A stretch of DNA of 64,000 nt from Juglans regia. Lineage: Eukaryota > Streptophyta > Magnoliopsida > Fagales > Juglandaceae. The DNA lies in contig NC_049916.1 of assembly GCF_001411555.2 (NCBI RefSeq), positions 22,847,558 to 22,911,557 on the forward strand, given 5' to 3'. Below the pieces are notes generated by a model. The model was not told the DNA's origin. It saw only the letters and a program-made list of their open reading frames with translations, and did not search any database. This document shows positions 48,286 through 61,367 of the stretch, one piece after another. A program made the position numbers and the translations under genes. Position 1 is the stretch's first letter. Each line of letters begins with the position of its first letter.

Positions 48286-49418
48286 GGGAGACGCTTGGGC
48301 CGATCGGGTGTATATCCATTTTTACACCGGGAAATGGGGTGCTGCCACATATAGATTTAAAAAAAAGTACAGAATATGCTTGCATGCATCTCTCCCCTCC
48401 CCCGACCCCTCGTCGGCTTCCTTTCCCATATCTCTTTGTGTAAAATAAAGCATTATCTTCTCCTCTCCCCACCCTCGTCGACCTACTCTCCCGTCGGTTT
48501 GCGGTATTATCTCCACTTTTGTCCCTTCGAAAACCCCATTTATCCCTCCGTCTCCCCTGATTGTTGGCCCCTCAACTATATATGAGATTTATTTTTCCCT
48601 CCCTCCCTTGTTGGACAATGCATTTTCCTTGCATAAATAGTCTCAATCATTTTTTGAGTTAATTTTTATGTGATGTATATTTTAATTTGAAATTCAAACA
48701 TTTTGAACAAACCCACCTCTCTTTCGTATTGGCAGATGGAAATGATGAATCTCAAAAATGGGCCATCATTTATAACATCTCAATTGATATATCCAAGGGA
48801 TTGGAACATCTCCATATAGGATTTCAGAAGCTGTAATCTATGGAAACCTCGAGTAAAAAAACATACTTTTGGATCACAATTACCATCTGTACATCTTTGA
48901 CTTCAGTCTTCATCTTCTATTGAATGCTACTGCTAGCCAAGAAATACTTGAAGCTTTAGCAACTGAGGGTTACAAGGCTCCAGAGCTAATCAAAATGAAA
49001 GATGCGAGCAAAGAGACTAATATATACAGCCTTAGGATAATCTTACTTGAACTAATTTACCCAACTCCTGATGACGATTTTTATCTACCCAACTTCATGA
49101 GGAATGTTGTCCTTGGACAAATGATCGGAGACTTATTTCATCTCGAAATACTTCTCAATGAACAGTGCTGGAACCAATGAACAACATGATTTTGTATGTG
49201 GATCTTTTCGAGAGGGGTTCTAGGGAAAAAAGAGAAAGGGAAAAAGGGGAGAGCAAAAGAAGAGGGGAGATGGCGCGGGGGAGAGAGCAGAGAGAAAGGA
49301 ATAGAGTTGATTCTATAAACGAGGACCCACTGTAAGACAAATAAATATCATATTTGTTGAAATTCTATTGGCTAGTGTAAATATGTGTATGACACCCGAC
49401 CGATTATGAGTTTTTCCC
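48286..49418. mobile_element. Pack-MULE carrying a receptor-kinase fragment
   Basis: 1133 bp flanked by a perfect 9-bp direct repeat ataactatt (48277-48285 and 49419-49427), the target-site length of Mutator-like elements. Both ends start GGGA and share cgatcgggtgt/cggtcgggtgt and tttttacac/atatttacac within the first 50 bp, so they are imperfect terminal inverted repeats. Inside, between pyrimidine-rich and purine-rich flanks, lies a piece of a receptor-like kinase gene (48738-49180). No transposase is present, so the element would move only with help from another MULE. Confidence 0.85.
48738..49180 (+). pseudogene. Captured receptor-like kinase fragment
   Basis: The translation begins DGNDESQKWAIIYNISIDIS, goes on with KGLEHLH, loses one base, continues with VIYGNLE, a TAA stop and KNILLDHNY, then ATEGYKAPELIKMKDASKET, YSLRIILLELIYP and DDDFYLPNFMRN. 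This is the C-terminal lobe of an LRR-RLK of the TMKL1-like kind with atypical kinase motifs (no HRD Asp; DFS in place of DFG). It has one frameshift, one stop and no start, and no kinase N-lobe. It is contained in a Pack-MULE, which explains its isolation. Confidence 0.85.
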
Positions 49419-49715
49419 ATAACTATTATGTATTTTTAGAGTTGATAAGATTAAGATATGATATTTATATTTAGAGTAATGTTGTTTTAAGGTTTTTACA
49501 CCACGCACTACTTACGTGTATAATTTGATTTGGAACATAGATTTTACAATTTAAATATTACAAATTAAATATTGTCATTTAAATGATGTAGATGGTGTGT
49601 TTTACATAACCAATTTAAAAATAGAATGATTCTTATATTTTATCATAAAATATCATGTCTAGTCGTCTATCGTGCCAAAGAATCCTACCTTCTCTTGTAA
49701 GTTGGAACTTGGAAG

Positions 49716-50294
49716 TGTTGGGGTATATGTAGAGACTGGTTTCAGAGCTAAAAAATGTGTTTACTGAAAGTACATTCGACAGTGCGCTCGAGCAAAGTTC
49801 ACCGACATGCGCTCGACACTGGGCTCGAGTGAAACTCAAGTCCGAGAATTCGCTCGAGTCCCACTTGACAGTGAGTTCAAGCGAGACACAAACCCTAGTG
49901 TTCACTCAACACCTCGCTCGAGCCAATGTTGATTTGACTGATCGCTTGAGGCGCGCTCGACACGCCGCTCGAGCGAAGTATGCAAATTTTGCCAGATTAG
50001 AGTTTCCAGCACCGTTTGCTATAAATATATCATATTAGACTTGTTATCTACGACCTTAAGCATATTTTGAGAGAGAATAATTGTCTAGTGAGTGCATATT
50101 GTGTGAGAGAGTAAAAAACCTTAGAGAGTATGAGTTGAGATTGAGTGATTGTAATATTATCTGGTTAATAAGATTTCTGCAGCTCTGTAGACGTAGACAA
50201 TTTGCCGAATCACGTATATTGTATCTCGTGTGATTGATTGTGTTGTTTTTACTTTATTTGTCATCGTTAATGTATGCGTGTGTTTTGCACAACA
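49716..50294 (+). mobile_element. Copia-like solo LTR
   Basis: 579 bp starting TGTTGGGGTATATG and ending TTTTGCACAACA, so it has TGTTG/CAACA inverted ends. It carries repeated gctcgagc/cgctcga motifs and a U5-like ctgcagctctgtagacgtagac. No internal domains adjoin it, and the 5 bp on either side (ggaag, ttata) do not match, so it may be an old or recombined copy. It is related to the remnant at 21415-21960. Confidence 0.6.
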
Positions 50295-53200
50295 TTATAC
50301 AACAAGAAGGCCCAAAAATAAGGGGCGGAACCAAGCTCACAACCCATCAACTAAAGGGTCCAATTAACCCTCTGGTTATGCTCCTAATCTAAATTTGTTG
50401 AGGCATATTTAGGAATACAATTATTTTTAGATGTTGTAAAATTATTTTATTATTATTTATAAATATTCTATATATCCTTAATATCCAAAGGAGAGTGACG
50501 GAATCGTTGAGCCAATTCCGCTACTTTCACAGCTCAGACAACACTCCAACATAATTCAACCAAATCTTTATTTATTTATTTATTGTTTTTTCTCTGTTTT
50601 TTCTTTTGCATCCCTGTGGGGTTCTTTTATCAAAATCATTGTCACTCTAACAGAGCCTTCTTTTTGGGCTGGGAAGTTTTGCGCCCAGACACCTTTGCAA
50701 GACCACTTGGTTAGAGATTGGGTTGGTGTTTGAGTTTCGGGCTCAGTACTTCTCCCATAGGTATATAGGATTTGTTTTTTAAAAGAAAATCCATTTTATC
50801 TAAATAAATAAATAAAATACTTCCTCTCTGGCTTTTTAAAAAATTATCTAAAAAATTCAAATGACTAAAAACTTCAAAGTCACAAATTTCTTATTACATG
50901 TTGGTTGAATAACTTTTGAAAAATGATACTTACTATTCTCTCATTTCACTCTTATCCCGTTATAAAAAAGTGTCACTGTTCACATTTAAATATTTTGTTT
51001 TAAAAAATAAGAGATGACCCAAAGGTAATGAAAAGTGACATATTTATATAGTAAGATGAAAGTGTAAAATATAACATAAAGTATTACTCCATAAAAATAG
51101 AAAAGTGTCGGGTCATAAAAAGTTTTTACAATTTGGCTAAATCTAATGCATTATATTTTTCATATAATAAGAAAATTCATAATCTAATTTACAGTAATAA
51201 ATTATGTCAATTTATAAAATTATTTTTATAAGATATATTTTTAGACAAGTATTCTGGATAAAGATATTGCATTTAGCCCTTATTTAGGAATACAAATCAT
51301 CTCATCTAATCTCAAATTTCTCATAATTTATTTCTCAAACATCACTCAAACATAAACATTTTTCAATTTCAAATATTCAGTTTTTTCATATAATCATTAC
51401 AACTTTCCAAAAAACTTACAAATAAAACAATAGAATTTTTTCAAATTTTAAAATAAAAATAATATTAAAAAATTAAATTTTAATAATATTTTAACTTTAT
51501 AATATTTGTATTTAATTTTTTTCTCTCTTATTTTTTAAAATCCAATAAAATATCTTAATTTTAATAATATTTACAAATTTCTCGAATCATTTTAACACCA
51601 TGCACGTTAAGATTTAAAGGATATTGCTTTTTCTCTGATCTCTCTCCAGAGGTCTTTTTCTCTCTACCCAATCGTCGACATCATTCCATTTCTGCCGCCC
51701 AGAGGGGGGTTGGAGCTTCGACTCCTCCCTTCCTCCTCATGTCTGGCCAACGTCGGAGCTGTCTATAGAGTTTTTGTTTTCCTATTTTTTCGTCATTTTC
51801 CATCCGTAGCATCAAGATGCGCTGATCTACTGCCTAAGGACCACCGACGACCACCACGCGCCTCGCCAGCAGATCCTCCAACCGTCGATCTGTCAGACGG
51901 TCGAAGAAAACTGCTCAAAAGAGCGGCGTGTGAGACTTTTCATGCACCGCCACGCCAAAGAGAGCCAGTCGCCATCATGTGTGGCACCATTGGGATCAAT
52001 GGCTTCAGATCTCTCAGATCTGACCACTGTCTTATTTCTTAGAATGGCTACAAACAATGAAGATCCTATGCCGGCGTATCGACACATCTTCCAATTGCTA
52101 CATTCCTTTGTCCCTGCTTTCCCTAGCCGATGATCAAGACAAAATAGTCATGGAAGACTCATATAACCAGTTCAGACAAACAAGCTACAACATACATCGT
52201 TTCATTACGACTTTTTAGTCGTAGTCTAATAGTCTATTTATCAAACTATACAAAAATCATTTCAAGCGGATTCCTCTTAGTAGGAAATGGGTGGGAGCTA
52301 ATTTTTTACTCCAGATCTCTCCTTTTATTTATTTAAGTAGTATTGCATTTGTTTATTTTAAGATAATTATTGGGACTCTCACCTAATTAAACTTTGTATC
52401 ATATAATCACTTATTTTATTTATGAATTTGTTTGCTTCGAGGAATAAAAAAAACCCTAGGCGAAAGCCACCTTATCTTGGGGATGATTGGTAGGGTAATT
52501 CAAACGCACGGGTTACTATACTAGGGCATACCAAGTTCCTAATCGGGAGGAGCAAGAATGGCCCACCCTCGAAGTCTTTTCACTTTCAAAACAAAGCACA
52601 GTGACATGAGCTTATCCTGAAGAAAGCAACCAGGAAAAGTCCCATTCTCAACTCTATTTTGTATGCTGCACTTGCAGTGAGGGGGAATGGGGGTGGGGTT
52701 GTAGGGTTTTAAAAAGGACGCACAACCATCCGGGATTTCGAGTCAAAAGACAGCTACAAAAAGCTCGTCTTTTTCTCCTCAACTTAACTCTCCCAACATC
52801 AATCCATCACACGTGTGGCTCTCGTCAGTACAGACATATATTACTCAATACCAACTAATGGCCAAAATGCCAACCACTATCTCACGAATATTTGGGGATG
52901 AGAATGAGATCTATCCATCTCCATGCACTTTGAGAGTGATTGATGCACTCCCCCAACATTTTCCCAATGACTTTGCAAGCAGGGAACCTTTTAGAAACTG
53001 TCCAATCACCATTCAACATGTGAGGAAAAAGCAAACTCATGCAACCACTTGTCTAAAAGATCAAGTCCTTACATCAGATGGTCTAACTTTTATCTTAAAT
53101 AACGAGTTTTTAAGCATTCTGATTCACAAAAAATCTCGGAGAAGAAGTGCAATGGAGCCAGATATTTTGCTGCATGATGAAAGGAGGAGGTAGCCAGCAA

Positions 53201-54465
53201 ATGAGGAATGTCCAGCCTTTGTTCTGATGGGGTAGAAGTGATTATAGGCCACATGTTCCCCATTAATGCAAGGGGAAAAAGCCAGGGGACTTGGCTTTAT
53301 GCACTTCTCCCCCTTCCCTTGTACAGGTTTTTCTGTCTCCTTGGGTTGCTCTCAGTGTCTCCTTACTGTATATGTCTCTGGTGGTTCATGGATTTCCGCC
53401 CATAGTCGTGGCAGCATTTTAGCCTATGCCTTTTTTTAAACTGTTGAATATGTTGGCGTCACTCTGATTTATTGCGCTCGTGCCACCACTGCGAGTGTTT
53501 CTATTTCTGACAACAACCAGAGTTGGCAAATGAAGGTCCTTTCTACCCTCAGATCAGAAAATGAATGCTGTGACAGATTGCTGTTGATGTCCACAAATCC
53601 TTAGCATTCTCAAGACATGAATAGCACGGCTTCAGAACACCATGATTGAGCTCCACGGATGTCTGGTTCTTATCCAATGTTCATGGATATGTACTGCATC
53701 ACCTTCAGATTCACAACTTCTAGTTTTCTTGACTCAAATAGGAGTCAAATAGGCTTAAGAAACTTGAACCAGCTTTATGATATTGGCCAGAGGCCTTTTT
53801 TTAATGCGCATTTCAATTTTTATCCTCATTTATATGTCGGAAAAAGTTCAGCATATCACTTTTAACTTTGCATGATTTTCGTCGTAATTCAAGAGAAAAC
53901 GATAGCCTTTTGGTAGTGATGCTAAATGACACTTCGAACTTCGTAGCACATTTCTACTTCGGCCATCAGATCCAATGAATGGAAATCTGTATCTTGCCCT
54001 TTTCAAATGACCACTTTTTAGGCACCAAAACTGGCCTTGCGAGTCATTGATTATTAGTCTTTCCCTTTCCCCTTATACACAACCCAACATGTTTCATCAC
54101 TTTTCCCGCTGGTGCCGGGGCATCATCTCTTTATAGTAAGGAAGGTGTTAATATGTATCATATGGGAATTCATCCATGCAGCTTGTGGGAAAATTACCCA
54201 ATTCTTTGGAGAACAAGGGTGATTATTAGTTGCAGAAATTGAGAGAGAACTTTCATGCAGGATTATCAAATTTCACAAACATCAAGCATACACATTGTGG
54301 AAAAAAATCAGTGAACAAGACAACAACTTCTACAGACCAAGTTTTAAAGGATTCCAGGCAACAGAGACAGAAAATTAACCCCATGATATTCCCACATGGC
54401 AGAATCTGGAAAAAGCAAATAGGAAGATCACTTCCCCAACCCATGTCATTGTCATTTCATTTAGT
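50295..54465. other. Gene-poor region left of GH3.17
   Basis: AT-rich DNA with one catctcatctcatt-type copy (51277-51600). Open frames at 51710-52042 and 52813-53193 are low-complexity or unmatched, and I do not call them. Nothing else is recognised up to the GH3.17 stop. Confidence 0.4.
51277..51600. mobile_element. catctcatctcatt-family MITE
   Basis: Left end atttaggaatacaaatcatctcatctaatctc, AT-rich interior with tttcaaattttaaaat, and a right end near ttaagatttaaagg that is not sharp. It is the same family as 28533 and 61368. Confidence 0.5.
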
Positions 54466-56672
54466 CTACATCCTAAAGGGCTCCCAAAAAGGAATTTTTT
54501 TACTGAAAAACCTTCCCATCACCCTTGCGTCCAAAATCTTGATGGCTTCCTCTGATTTAATGCATCTGGGCGTTTTGTATTGGTTGACAGAAGACCCTTG
54601 AGAAACACAAAAATCCATTAGTGCATCAAATGCCCCGTGCATCACCACCCTTATCTCCAAGGGTCCAATTGATTTGTCATTTTTCCTGCATCTCCTATAG
54701 ACAAAATCCAGTGAATCTTCCATTATGGAGCAACATTGTTCCATTTTATTCTGATCAAGCTCGGGTAAATCGTTATTCCCTTTCATTTTAAGCTCCCAAT
54801 ATAGTACATAATGACCTGGGATTGATGAAGTGTCGGCATAGCTAGTGTACTCAGTCAGGAGAAAGCCGAGGGGCTCGAGCAGGCGCTTCGCTTGTGTCAC
54901 TGCATTTAACAGGTCTTCTTCATTTGTTTTGTCAGTGTCAATGCTCAAGACCACATTTCTGCGGTGAACAAACCGGAACTGGGGAGCATTGTTGTGGAAA
55001 CCAGTAACCATGAGAATGTCTCCTACTCTGTATCTGTATAGCCCTGAAAAAGATGACAGACATTGAGAAAATTAACTGTGTATCACATGGACCTTCCAGT
55101 ATAGACTTGTTAAAGCTTAATTCAAAATAATCAATCAATATAGCCTATAAGAGGAGCAGCTCTAACAATTTGACCTTCCAGTATAGAGTTGTAAACATTG
55201 ATCTGGATAAGTAAACTAAAAGCTCACCTGTAAAAGTAGTGACAACAAGTTCGTAATAGTGACCAAGCTTCACGTCCACTAGGTCGACTGTTTCCATTCT
55301 TGCCTTTCTAGTCTCCTGTGTGCAATTCTCATCAGAAACACTGTTGCATTGGATCTCCTCAGACTCTTCATGGTTTTTCTCCACCGGTATGAACTCAAAG
55401 TAGGCCATGTTAGGGAGGAGAGTGTAAGAAACATCAGAAGGCTTGCTTAGCGGTTTGAGATTGATACCAAGGTAGCATTCAGAAGAAGCATACATAGTTG
55501 AAACTAGAGGGAGTCCACCGCTGTAAAATTCCAGTGTAGGGATGTATTGGGCCATAGAACCTGTAACAATTACTTCAATATACTTTGTTCTAGGCCAAAG
55601 CTTTTTAATTATCCCTTCCCATGATTTACTGCCACACTCATACTCAATCAAATCAGCCAAATCTGAATTGGGTTTGCTAATAATTAAAGATACAGCCTTT
55701 CTGCAACTGGGTTCTGTGATCCAGTCACTGACACGACCAGTTCTAATGTTAGAACACAGCTCTCTCCAGTAATCCTCCAAGAATTTGATAGCCCGAAGAA
55801 AGGCAGATGCGAAAACAGCACCAACCCTTAGAACATGGTCCCTGTGTACTAAGCCACAAAGTAATTGGCAGTACATGCTCTGCTTGCTGTCTGGACACAA
55901 GATAGCCTCGTCCGGGCTTGTGTAAACGTTGAACCGATTTAAAGGCCGATTTCTAAAGTTTTTACTCTTGTAATAGCTTGTTAGGACAGGTCTTGCTATC
56001 AAACCTGAAGGAGTAATAATTTCGGATTTGATAAACAAAAGGTACATTCCTTTTCCTTGATCCAAGCCATCCACATACCTGAATTTGTATTTACACGCTT
56101 CTTTAGTGTCCTTTCCTTTCCTTTTTTTTTTTTTTTTTTATCAATTACCGAAACGTAAAAGAATAATTTTAGGAGAAAGGTTTCTCACTTGTTCATCACT
56201 GGCACAAGGAGGTTATAGAAGAATGTCTTTCTATCCAAGTCTTCAGCAGTTGAAGGCATCAACTTTGGCTGCCCTTCTGAAGTTCCCGAGCTGCATGAGA
56301 TGCCAAACCTTTTAGAGCGAACGGAAAGATGTAAAGTAAGTTAGAAGGAAAAAGAGAAAGAAAGACTGAACAATGTCAATGCCTTGTGAGGAGCTCAGTG
56401 ATTGGTTGAGCCGAAATTATCTCTGATGGCTCTCCATTGGCTATCCGCTCGATGTAAGGCTTAACGTCTTCATAATTCACAACAGGAACTTTCTCCTTGA
56501 AAGGTTTCTTGTCAGAATGGCCACTGAGAAAGCTCCTAAGATATTCTGTGTGAACATTTTGTGTTAGAATCTCCTCTAATACCTGTTGTTGCACTTTATA
56601 CGCATTTGTGGTCAGGTCCTCTAAAAGCTTCATGCCAGCTTCCCAATCATTTGGATCATACGCGGGCAACAT
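54466..56672 (-). CDS. GH3.17: GH3.17-type indole-3-acetic acid-amido synthetase
   Basis: Four exons: 56383-56672, 56189-56290, 55228-56078 and 54466-55043, 606 residues (Arabidopsis GH3.17 has about 609). The start is MLPAYDPND at 56672; a TTG three codons upstream is not used. The adenylating acyl-acid-amide synthetase fold is complete: SSGTSEGQPKLMPST (ATP loop), RPVLTSYYKS, STMYASSECYLGINL and GLYRYRVGDIL, with SIDTDKTNEEDLL, KSIGPLEIRVV and NQYKTPRC in the C-terminal lobe. The sequence follows GH3.17 (At1g28130) along its whole length. The enzyme joins auxin to an amino acid, mainly Glu in Arabidopsis, to lower active auxin in the cytosol. Intron 1 uses a GC donor (aag|gcattg). No clear auxin-response element (TGTCTC) was seen upstream. 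Confidence 0.95.
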
Positions 56673-59270
56673 CCTTAGCAATGAGTGCTTTTGGTAGCAC
56701 TAAAACTTGATACCAACTGCTGATGACATGAATAACTTGGAAAGAATGAATTGTATTGTGGGTTTATTTGATCATATAATTGAATTGTGTAGGTGATGGA
56801 TCAGAAAAGACCCCAAAAGCAGTCAAATCTGCAGCTTCTCTTCCTGCTGAACTGAATTTCACAATCCTGCATCAGCAGAAGTCAGAACAATGAGGATGTT
56901 CAACAGAAACTGTTACATAACTCTCATATTTAAAAAGGCCTCTCTTTCTGAATAGTAAATTTGTTTTTGTGCAACTGCTAATGAGGGGAGGATGGGAAAT
57001 GTTTAAATAACAGCTTCTGTAGGGGATTTTAGTTAATGATGTATATTCCAAAAACTAGAAATTAAAAACAAGGAAATGCAATGGAAGTAGAGGCTATGGA
57101 GGTCCTACACACGTGGCCTTGTCCTGTAAGCTGTGAATCAATTATAAATTATTGGTCAAAGGTACCTACGAGTACCCATTCTTCCATTCCAAATCAGCCA
57201 CTTTAGAATCAAATAAAAAAATCGTGTAGGATTCCAAACCCAATCAATAGCTCTCTTTGCTTAAGATAAGCTTGGCAATCAATTAAGTATTCAACAATAA
57301 ATGTTGGTGTTGCTCAGACTCAAGCTCTTAGAACACTACCAAATATTTAGACTGAGGGAAAATAACTTAAGAACAACAAAGTCATGCAAGAAATTCAAGT
57401 ATCCATGACAGAACAGGAGAATGATATCAAACTGCCAATCAAAGAGAGGCTCGCTCTACAGCTTTAGTGCTGAACCAATAAAATATGTAAGCAGAGAACA
57501 TCAGTTCAAAAAGGGTGGGGGGGCCTCTAAACTTTTTTTTTCTAAGATAGACGATAAATTTAGGTAAGGTTTGCTAGTTTTTAGTCGATGTTCTAGGTGG
57601 CATTGCACATGGGGATATGCATGACACCACAGTAGGATGCAGCTGATCCCATGAACTCATTAAGCAGCTGCTTGTCACATTTTCGGCCAAACTATCTCCA
57701 AAAATAGGGGTTCTGCTTGGCTGACAGTCTTGCTAATTTCAAGACAAAAGACTGTCTTCTGATCTGAGATCGAAGTTTCCACCACCAGGAGTGTAGACGC
57801 ACAGAGAGATTTCTGTGGCTCTAAGAAAATGGAATATTTTTTTTTTATCTAATAACACTTTCTTGTTTCCTACTCGTTTGAACTCCCAAAGCAACTTTAA
57901 GAAATTTTAACTGTATTATGCAATCCTGATAAAAAAATATATCTTACTCAAGTTAGAAGGAATGTGTATTTAATCAGATTAATTCAAGTTAAGAGTGCCA
58001 TCTTACATTAATGCAATATTCAAGGACATAACAATGGCAACTTTCAGCTCAGTACTATTTCACAGGATTAGTTCTGCTTTTGCACTGAGGACATGGATTT
58101 GATCATATGAGCTAACACATGACACAATATGAAAAGAAAAAAGAATTATAATCCAGTACAAATATTTTAACAAAGAAAGTAGTTTCCAGACAAGGGTTGT
58201 CAACTTGCCATGCTGGTGAATCATGTGTCATCTCAAGGGCCCTACAGTACTGGAATCATCAAAATTATGATTGGAGACCGGCCAATGCAACCAAAATTTG
58301 TCGGGATCGATTATAGTAGAGCCATGCTAGATTATGCATCTCAGGCCTAAAGAGTCAAGATAGTGTTTGTTTGCATGCATCCGAACCACCTGGTCATCGG
58401 AAGATCGACCTGGGGACAAAGAAAGCACTATTCTGAGAAACTTATCAACCAATTATACAAACTTATGCCGCGTGCTAAAAGCTCGAGTTTCTAGGCTCAA
58501 ACTCGTCTCCCAAGAAGAGCCAAAACCCAAAGCTCTTTTTATTTTTAGTTTTCCTGATGATCTTGTGAATCATTTTCTAAAAGAAAAAAAAGAGGAACCC
58601 TAATAGTTAAGAAAGCTGTGTATATTTTATAAACAGCAGACGCATAGTCTTTGTTTGGTTTGTTCTTCACACCAGGAGAAAAACTTTCATTCAAAGGAAA
58701 ATATGATCTGTAAGGGTTGAAAATATAACAGCTTTGTAAGAAATGATTCTATTTATACCGATTGCAAAGAGGCCCCAGCAGTGAATGAACTCATGCTGCA
58801 ATGTCCAAGGCCAAAAAAAGAGGCATGCACGCAGCATAAGTCAGCTTGTTAATTGTTAGAAAAAAAAGTCGAACCAGAAATGGCAATGAGTCCTCAATTG
58901 GTAACAAAATACGATAACTAGCTAGCGTGTGAATCAGTCCACCCGAGTGCTCCATTATTATTAAAGGCCTTCGTTTAGAATATCGTCTAACAACATTGCA
59001 CGTCTCTACTATCATAAAAGGAAGAGTAGAATCGTAAAAGGAAGTAGAATGCATGGTAAGCAAGATGGGGTTTGGATCATCCAGAGTTGATGGAAAAGTG
59101 CCAATTTTGCTTGCTGCATTATATATATGTAAACGGTACTCGATCTGTGGCATCAGATCTCATCGGGTCAAGTGCACTGTAGAAGGTGCTCGATGAATGT
59201 GTACGTCAAGCATGGACTTTGAGCTGTTTCTGCGATATATCTCAGCAACTTCAAGAAGAAGTCCTGGCCG
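56673..59270. other. GH3.17 promoter and intergenic DNA
   Basis: The GH3.17 5' region, then 2.5 kb of unassigned DNA. Open frames at 58367-58603 and 58791-59153 match nothing recognised. I see no clear gene or element. Confidence 0.4.
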
Positions 59271-59271
59271 T

Positions 59272-59411
59272 CACTATAAGAAAAACAAATATTTGTGATA
59301 GATTATTTGTAACGATAATAACTATTTACGATAAAAATAGACTAATTTTGATAAGAAATAATAATTTTTATTAGAAATAATTGATCACAAATAATCAATT
59401 TTCTTATAATG
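59272..59411. mobile_element. Tiny CACTA-like element
   Basis: About 140 bp with inverted ends CACTATAAGAAAA and, in reverse, CATTATAAGAAAA, and an interior of aataattt-type repeats. CACTATAA ends are typical of CACTA transposons. The 3-bp flanks do not match, so the call is tentative. Confidence 0.5.
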
Positions 59412-59482
59412 CATCGTCTAAGCGCATGCAGCTCTCTATTATTATTATTATTATTAATTTGTAAAACACATTGAAGAGGAAG

Positions 59483-59507
59483 ATATATATATATATATAT
59501 ATATATA
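59483..59507. repeat. (AT)n microsatellite
   Basis: A run of about twelve AT units in gene-free DNA. Confidence 0.85.
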
Positions 59508-59822
59508 ATAATTAATCAGCATGTTAGGACGGAGAAAACGGGATTTGCTAGATTTGGTTTGGAAGGTTTTTCATGTTCAAGGAAAAGACAAAAGGAGGAG
59601 TCTTATAATGGAGGGTACAGACCGCCCTTGAAATGGGCAGGGGAAGAGGAGCAAAACAAGGGAGGGAAAGATTCATGAGGAAGGTTACGTGGGATCTCCC
59701 GCTCGCTATGGGCGCCAATAATATTATATCTTGTTGACCTAGAAGAAATTTTATGCCATGGAAGTTCAAATCAAGGGTCTCTGCTGCATATTGCACGTTC
59801 TAAACCCACCAATAAAAACAAT

Positions 59823-59880
59823 TAGGGGTGGGCAGCAGGGCCGCACCCCATAGGAGGGGCGGACCCCGTCCGCCAGATGC
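59823..59880. repeat. Single end of GC-rich hAT-like MITE
   Basis: taggggtgggcagcagggcc and a following GC-rich stretch match the ends of the elements at 10612 and 27495, but no partner end is nearby. Confidence 0.5.
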
Positions 59881-60023
59881 TGGTCGATATGGATACGGAT
59901 ACAAAATTAATGTAGAAGTCTACTTATTTTTCAAAGTGAGCAACTATTATTTACCGCAAAGCTACTAATTGGGTCGAAACGGATACAGGCATTGTGATTT
60001 GGCAAGCACTATAAATTAAAAAA

Positions 60024-60192
60024 ATGATAGTTGTAGTCGCGAGTGTACGAATACTACATAATCACTTTGAAAAAAGTAAATAAATACGAGATTCATATGA
60101 AAAGAAAATTAATTTTTTAATAATAAACTTTACTCTTTTTTAAAAATACTGCACGACACTTGCGCACTCTACGACTGTATGTAGCATTACTC
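60024..60192. mobile_element. Foldback MITE, copy 3
   Basis: About 170 bp. Arms gttgtagtcgcgagtgtacg and, in reverse, acagtcgtagagtgcgcaag enclose a ttaattttttaataataaac core. Family with 62521, 32583 and 8728. Confidence 0.7.
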
Positions 60193-60822
60193 CATAAATT
60201 AATAAGATCATTGGCAACATATGGTAAAGGTGCTGAATTACAAATTTAATCATGTATGTCGACTGTCTAAATCTTATTGATTAGTTAGAACACTACCATA
60301 TTAATCAGATCTATGAACATATAAATCTAATCCATGTTTTTACTTTATATATATTATCACTAATTTCACACAAACCTATGCCGGAAGGTGCATGGCATGC
60401 TAGAGAGCCGGCCTCATGCAAGTTCCTCCTACACTACAAACGTTATTTTTTGTTTTTTTCATTGTTAGCATCAATGAATATATATATATATTGGTTGACA
60501 TACGTACTTTTACTTTGAATATCTTGAGCACAAGAGGTTGACGATCGAGAGTGATCATGATCACCAGATCCAAGAACAACTTGTACTTGTAGTGCCCCAA
60601 AATTTAGAAGTTTCGGGTTGGGAAGTAGATTTATGTGTATAAATGTATGGCGCCATGCAACATCTGTACTTTAAAAAATCAAATCAATCCTTAAAAAATA
60701 TGGATCACATGGCGTTCGGTTGGCCCATTGCATGTTTATCATATATTATCTAATGGGAATGGACGGTGATACAGATAAAGATATATAGGAAACTTCTTTA
60801 TTGCAAGTACATGACTTATGGC

Positions 60823-61130
60823 TCGTTTGGAATCACAAGTAAAATTTTCATATATTTTCTTTTCAAATATTATTTAAATATAAACAATTTTAAATTTTAA
60901 ATTTTTAACTTTTTCGTCTAATAAGTACAACTTATCCAAACTCTTAAACAAAACATAAAAAACAATATAATTTTTTCAAATTTTAAAACAAAAGTAATAT
61001 TAAAAAATCATATTTAAATAATTTTTTAACTTTATTATTTTTTTATTTAATTTTTCTCTCTCATTTTTCATAACCAAATAAAATATATTAACTTAAACTA
61101 TTTCACTATCATCTACAAGAAAAATTATTT
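60823..61130. mobile_element. catctcatctcatt-family MITE, diverged
   Basis: Starts tggctcgtttggaatcacaag and ends near tatttcactatcat; the AT-rich interior resembles 51277. It is diverged and the ends are approximate. Confidence 0.45.
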
Positions 61131-61134
61131 GTAC

Positions 61135-61310
61135 GTACAAATCCCAATAGACAAACCCTGCACAATCTCTTTGTAAAAAAGTAGACTCCACATTAAAAAA
61201 TTGTAAAAAAAAAATCTTATTCTTTTTTAGTGGAACTCACTTTTTTACAAAAGACATGTGCAAGGCTTGCTTATTTGGGACTTATAACTAGCATTACTAT
61301 TTTCACAAAT
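61135..61310. mobile_element. Foldback element with gtggaactcac core
   Basis: Near-palindrome: aaaaaagtagactccac on the left pairs with gtggaactcacttttttac on the right. It differs from the agtcgtg family but has the same design. Confidence 0.55.
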
Positions 61311-61367
61311 ATATTAAGATATTCTAAGTATCTAAACGAGACTAAGTATATACTGAGATATAGCTAG

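Noticed and set aside
51710..52042. 110-residue open frame rich in Pro and Arg
   Set aside because: No recognisable family, low complexity, no supporting splice or start context.
52813..53193. 126-residue open frame
   Set aside because: Begins with GTG, matches nothing recognised and lacks coding-like composition.
58791..59153. 120-residue minus-strand open frame
   Set aside because: No domain or family recognised; repeat-rich surroundings.
60592..60650. tgtagtgccccaaaattta resembles the start of a gypsy LTR
   Set aside because: No matching end or second LTR found; too short to call.
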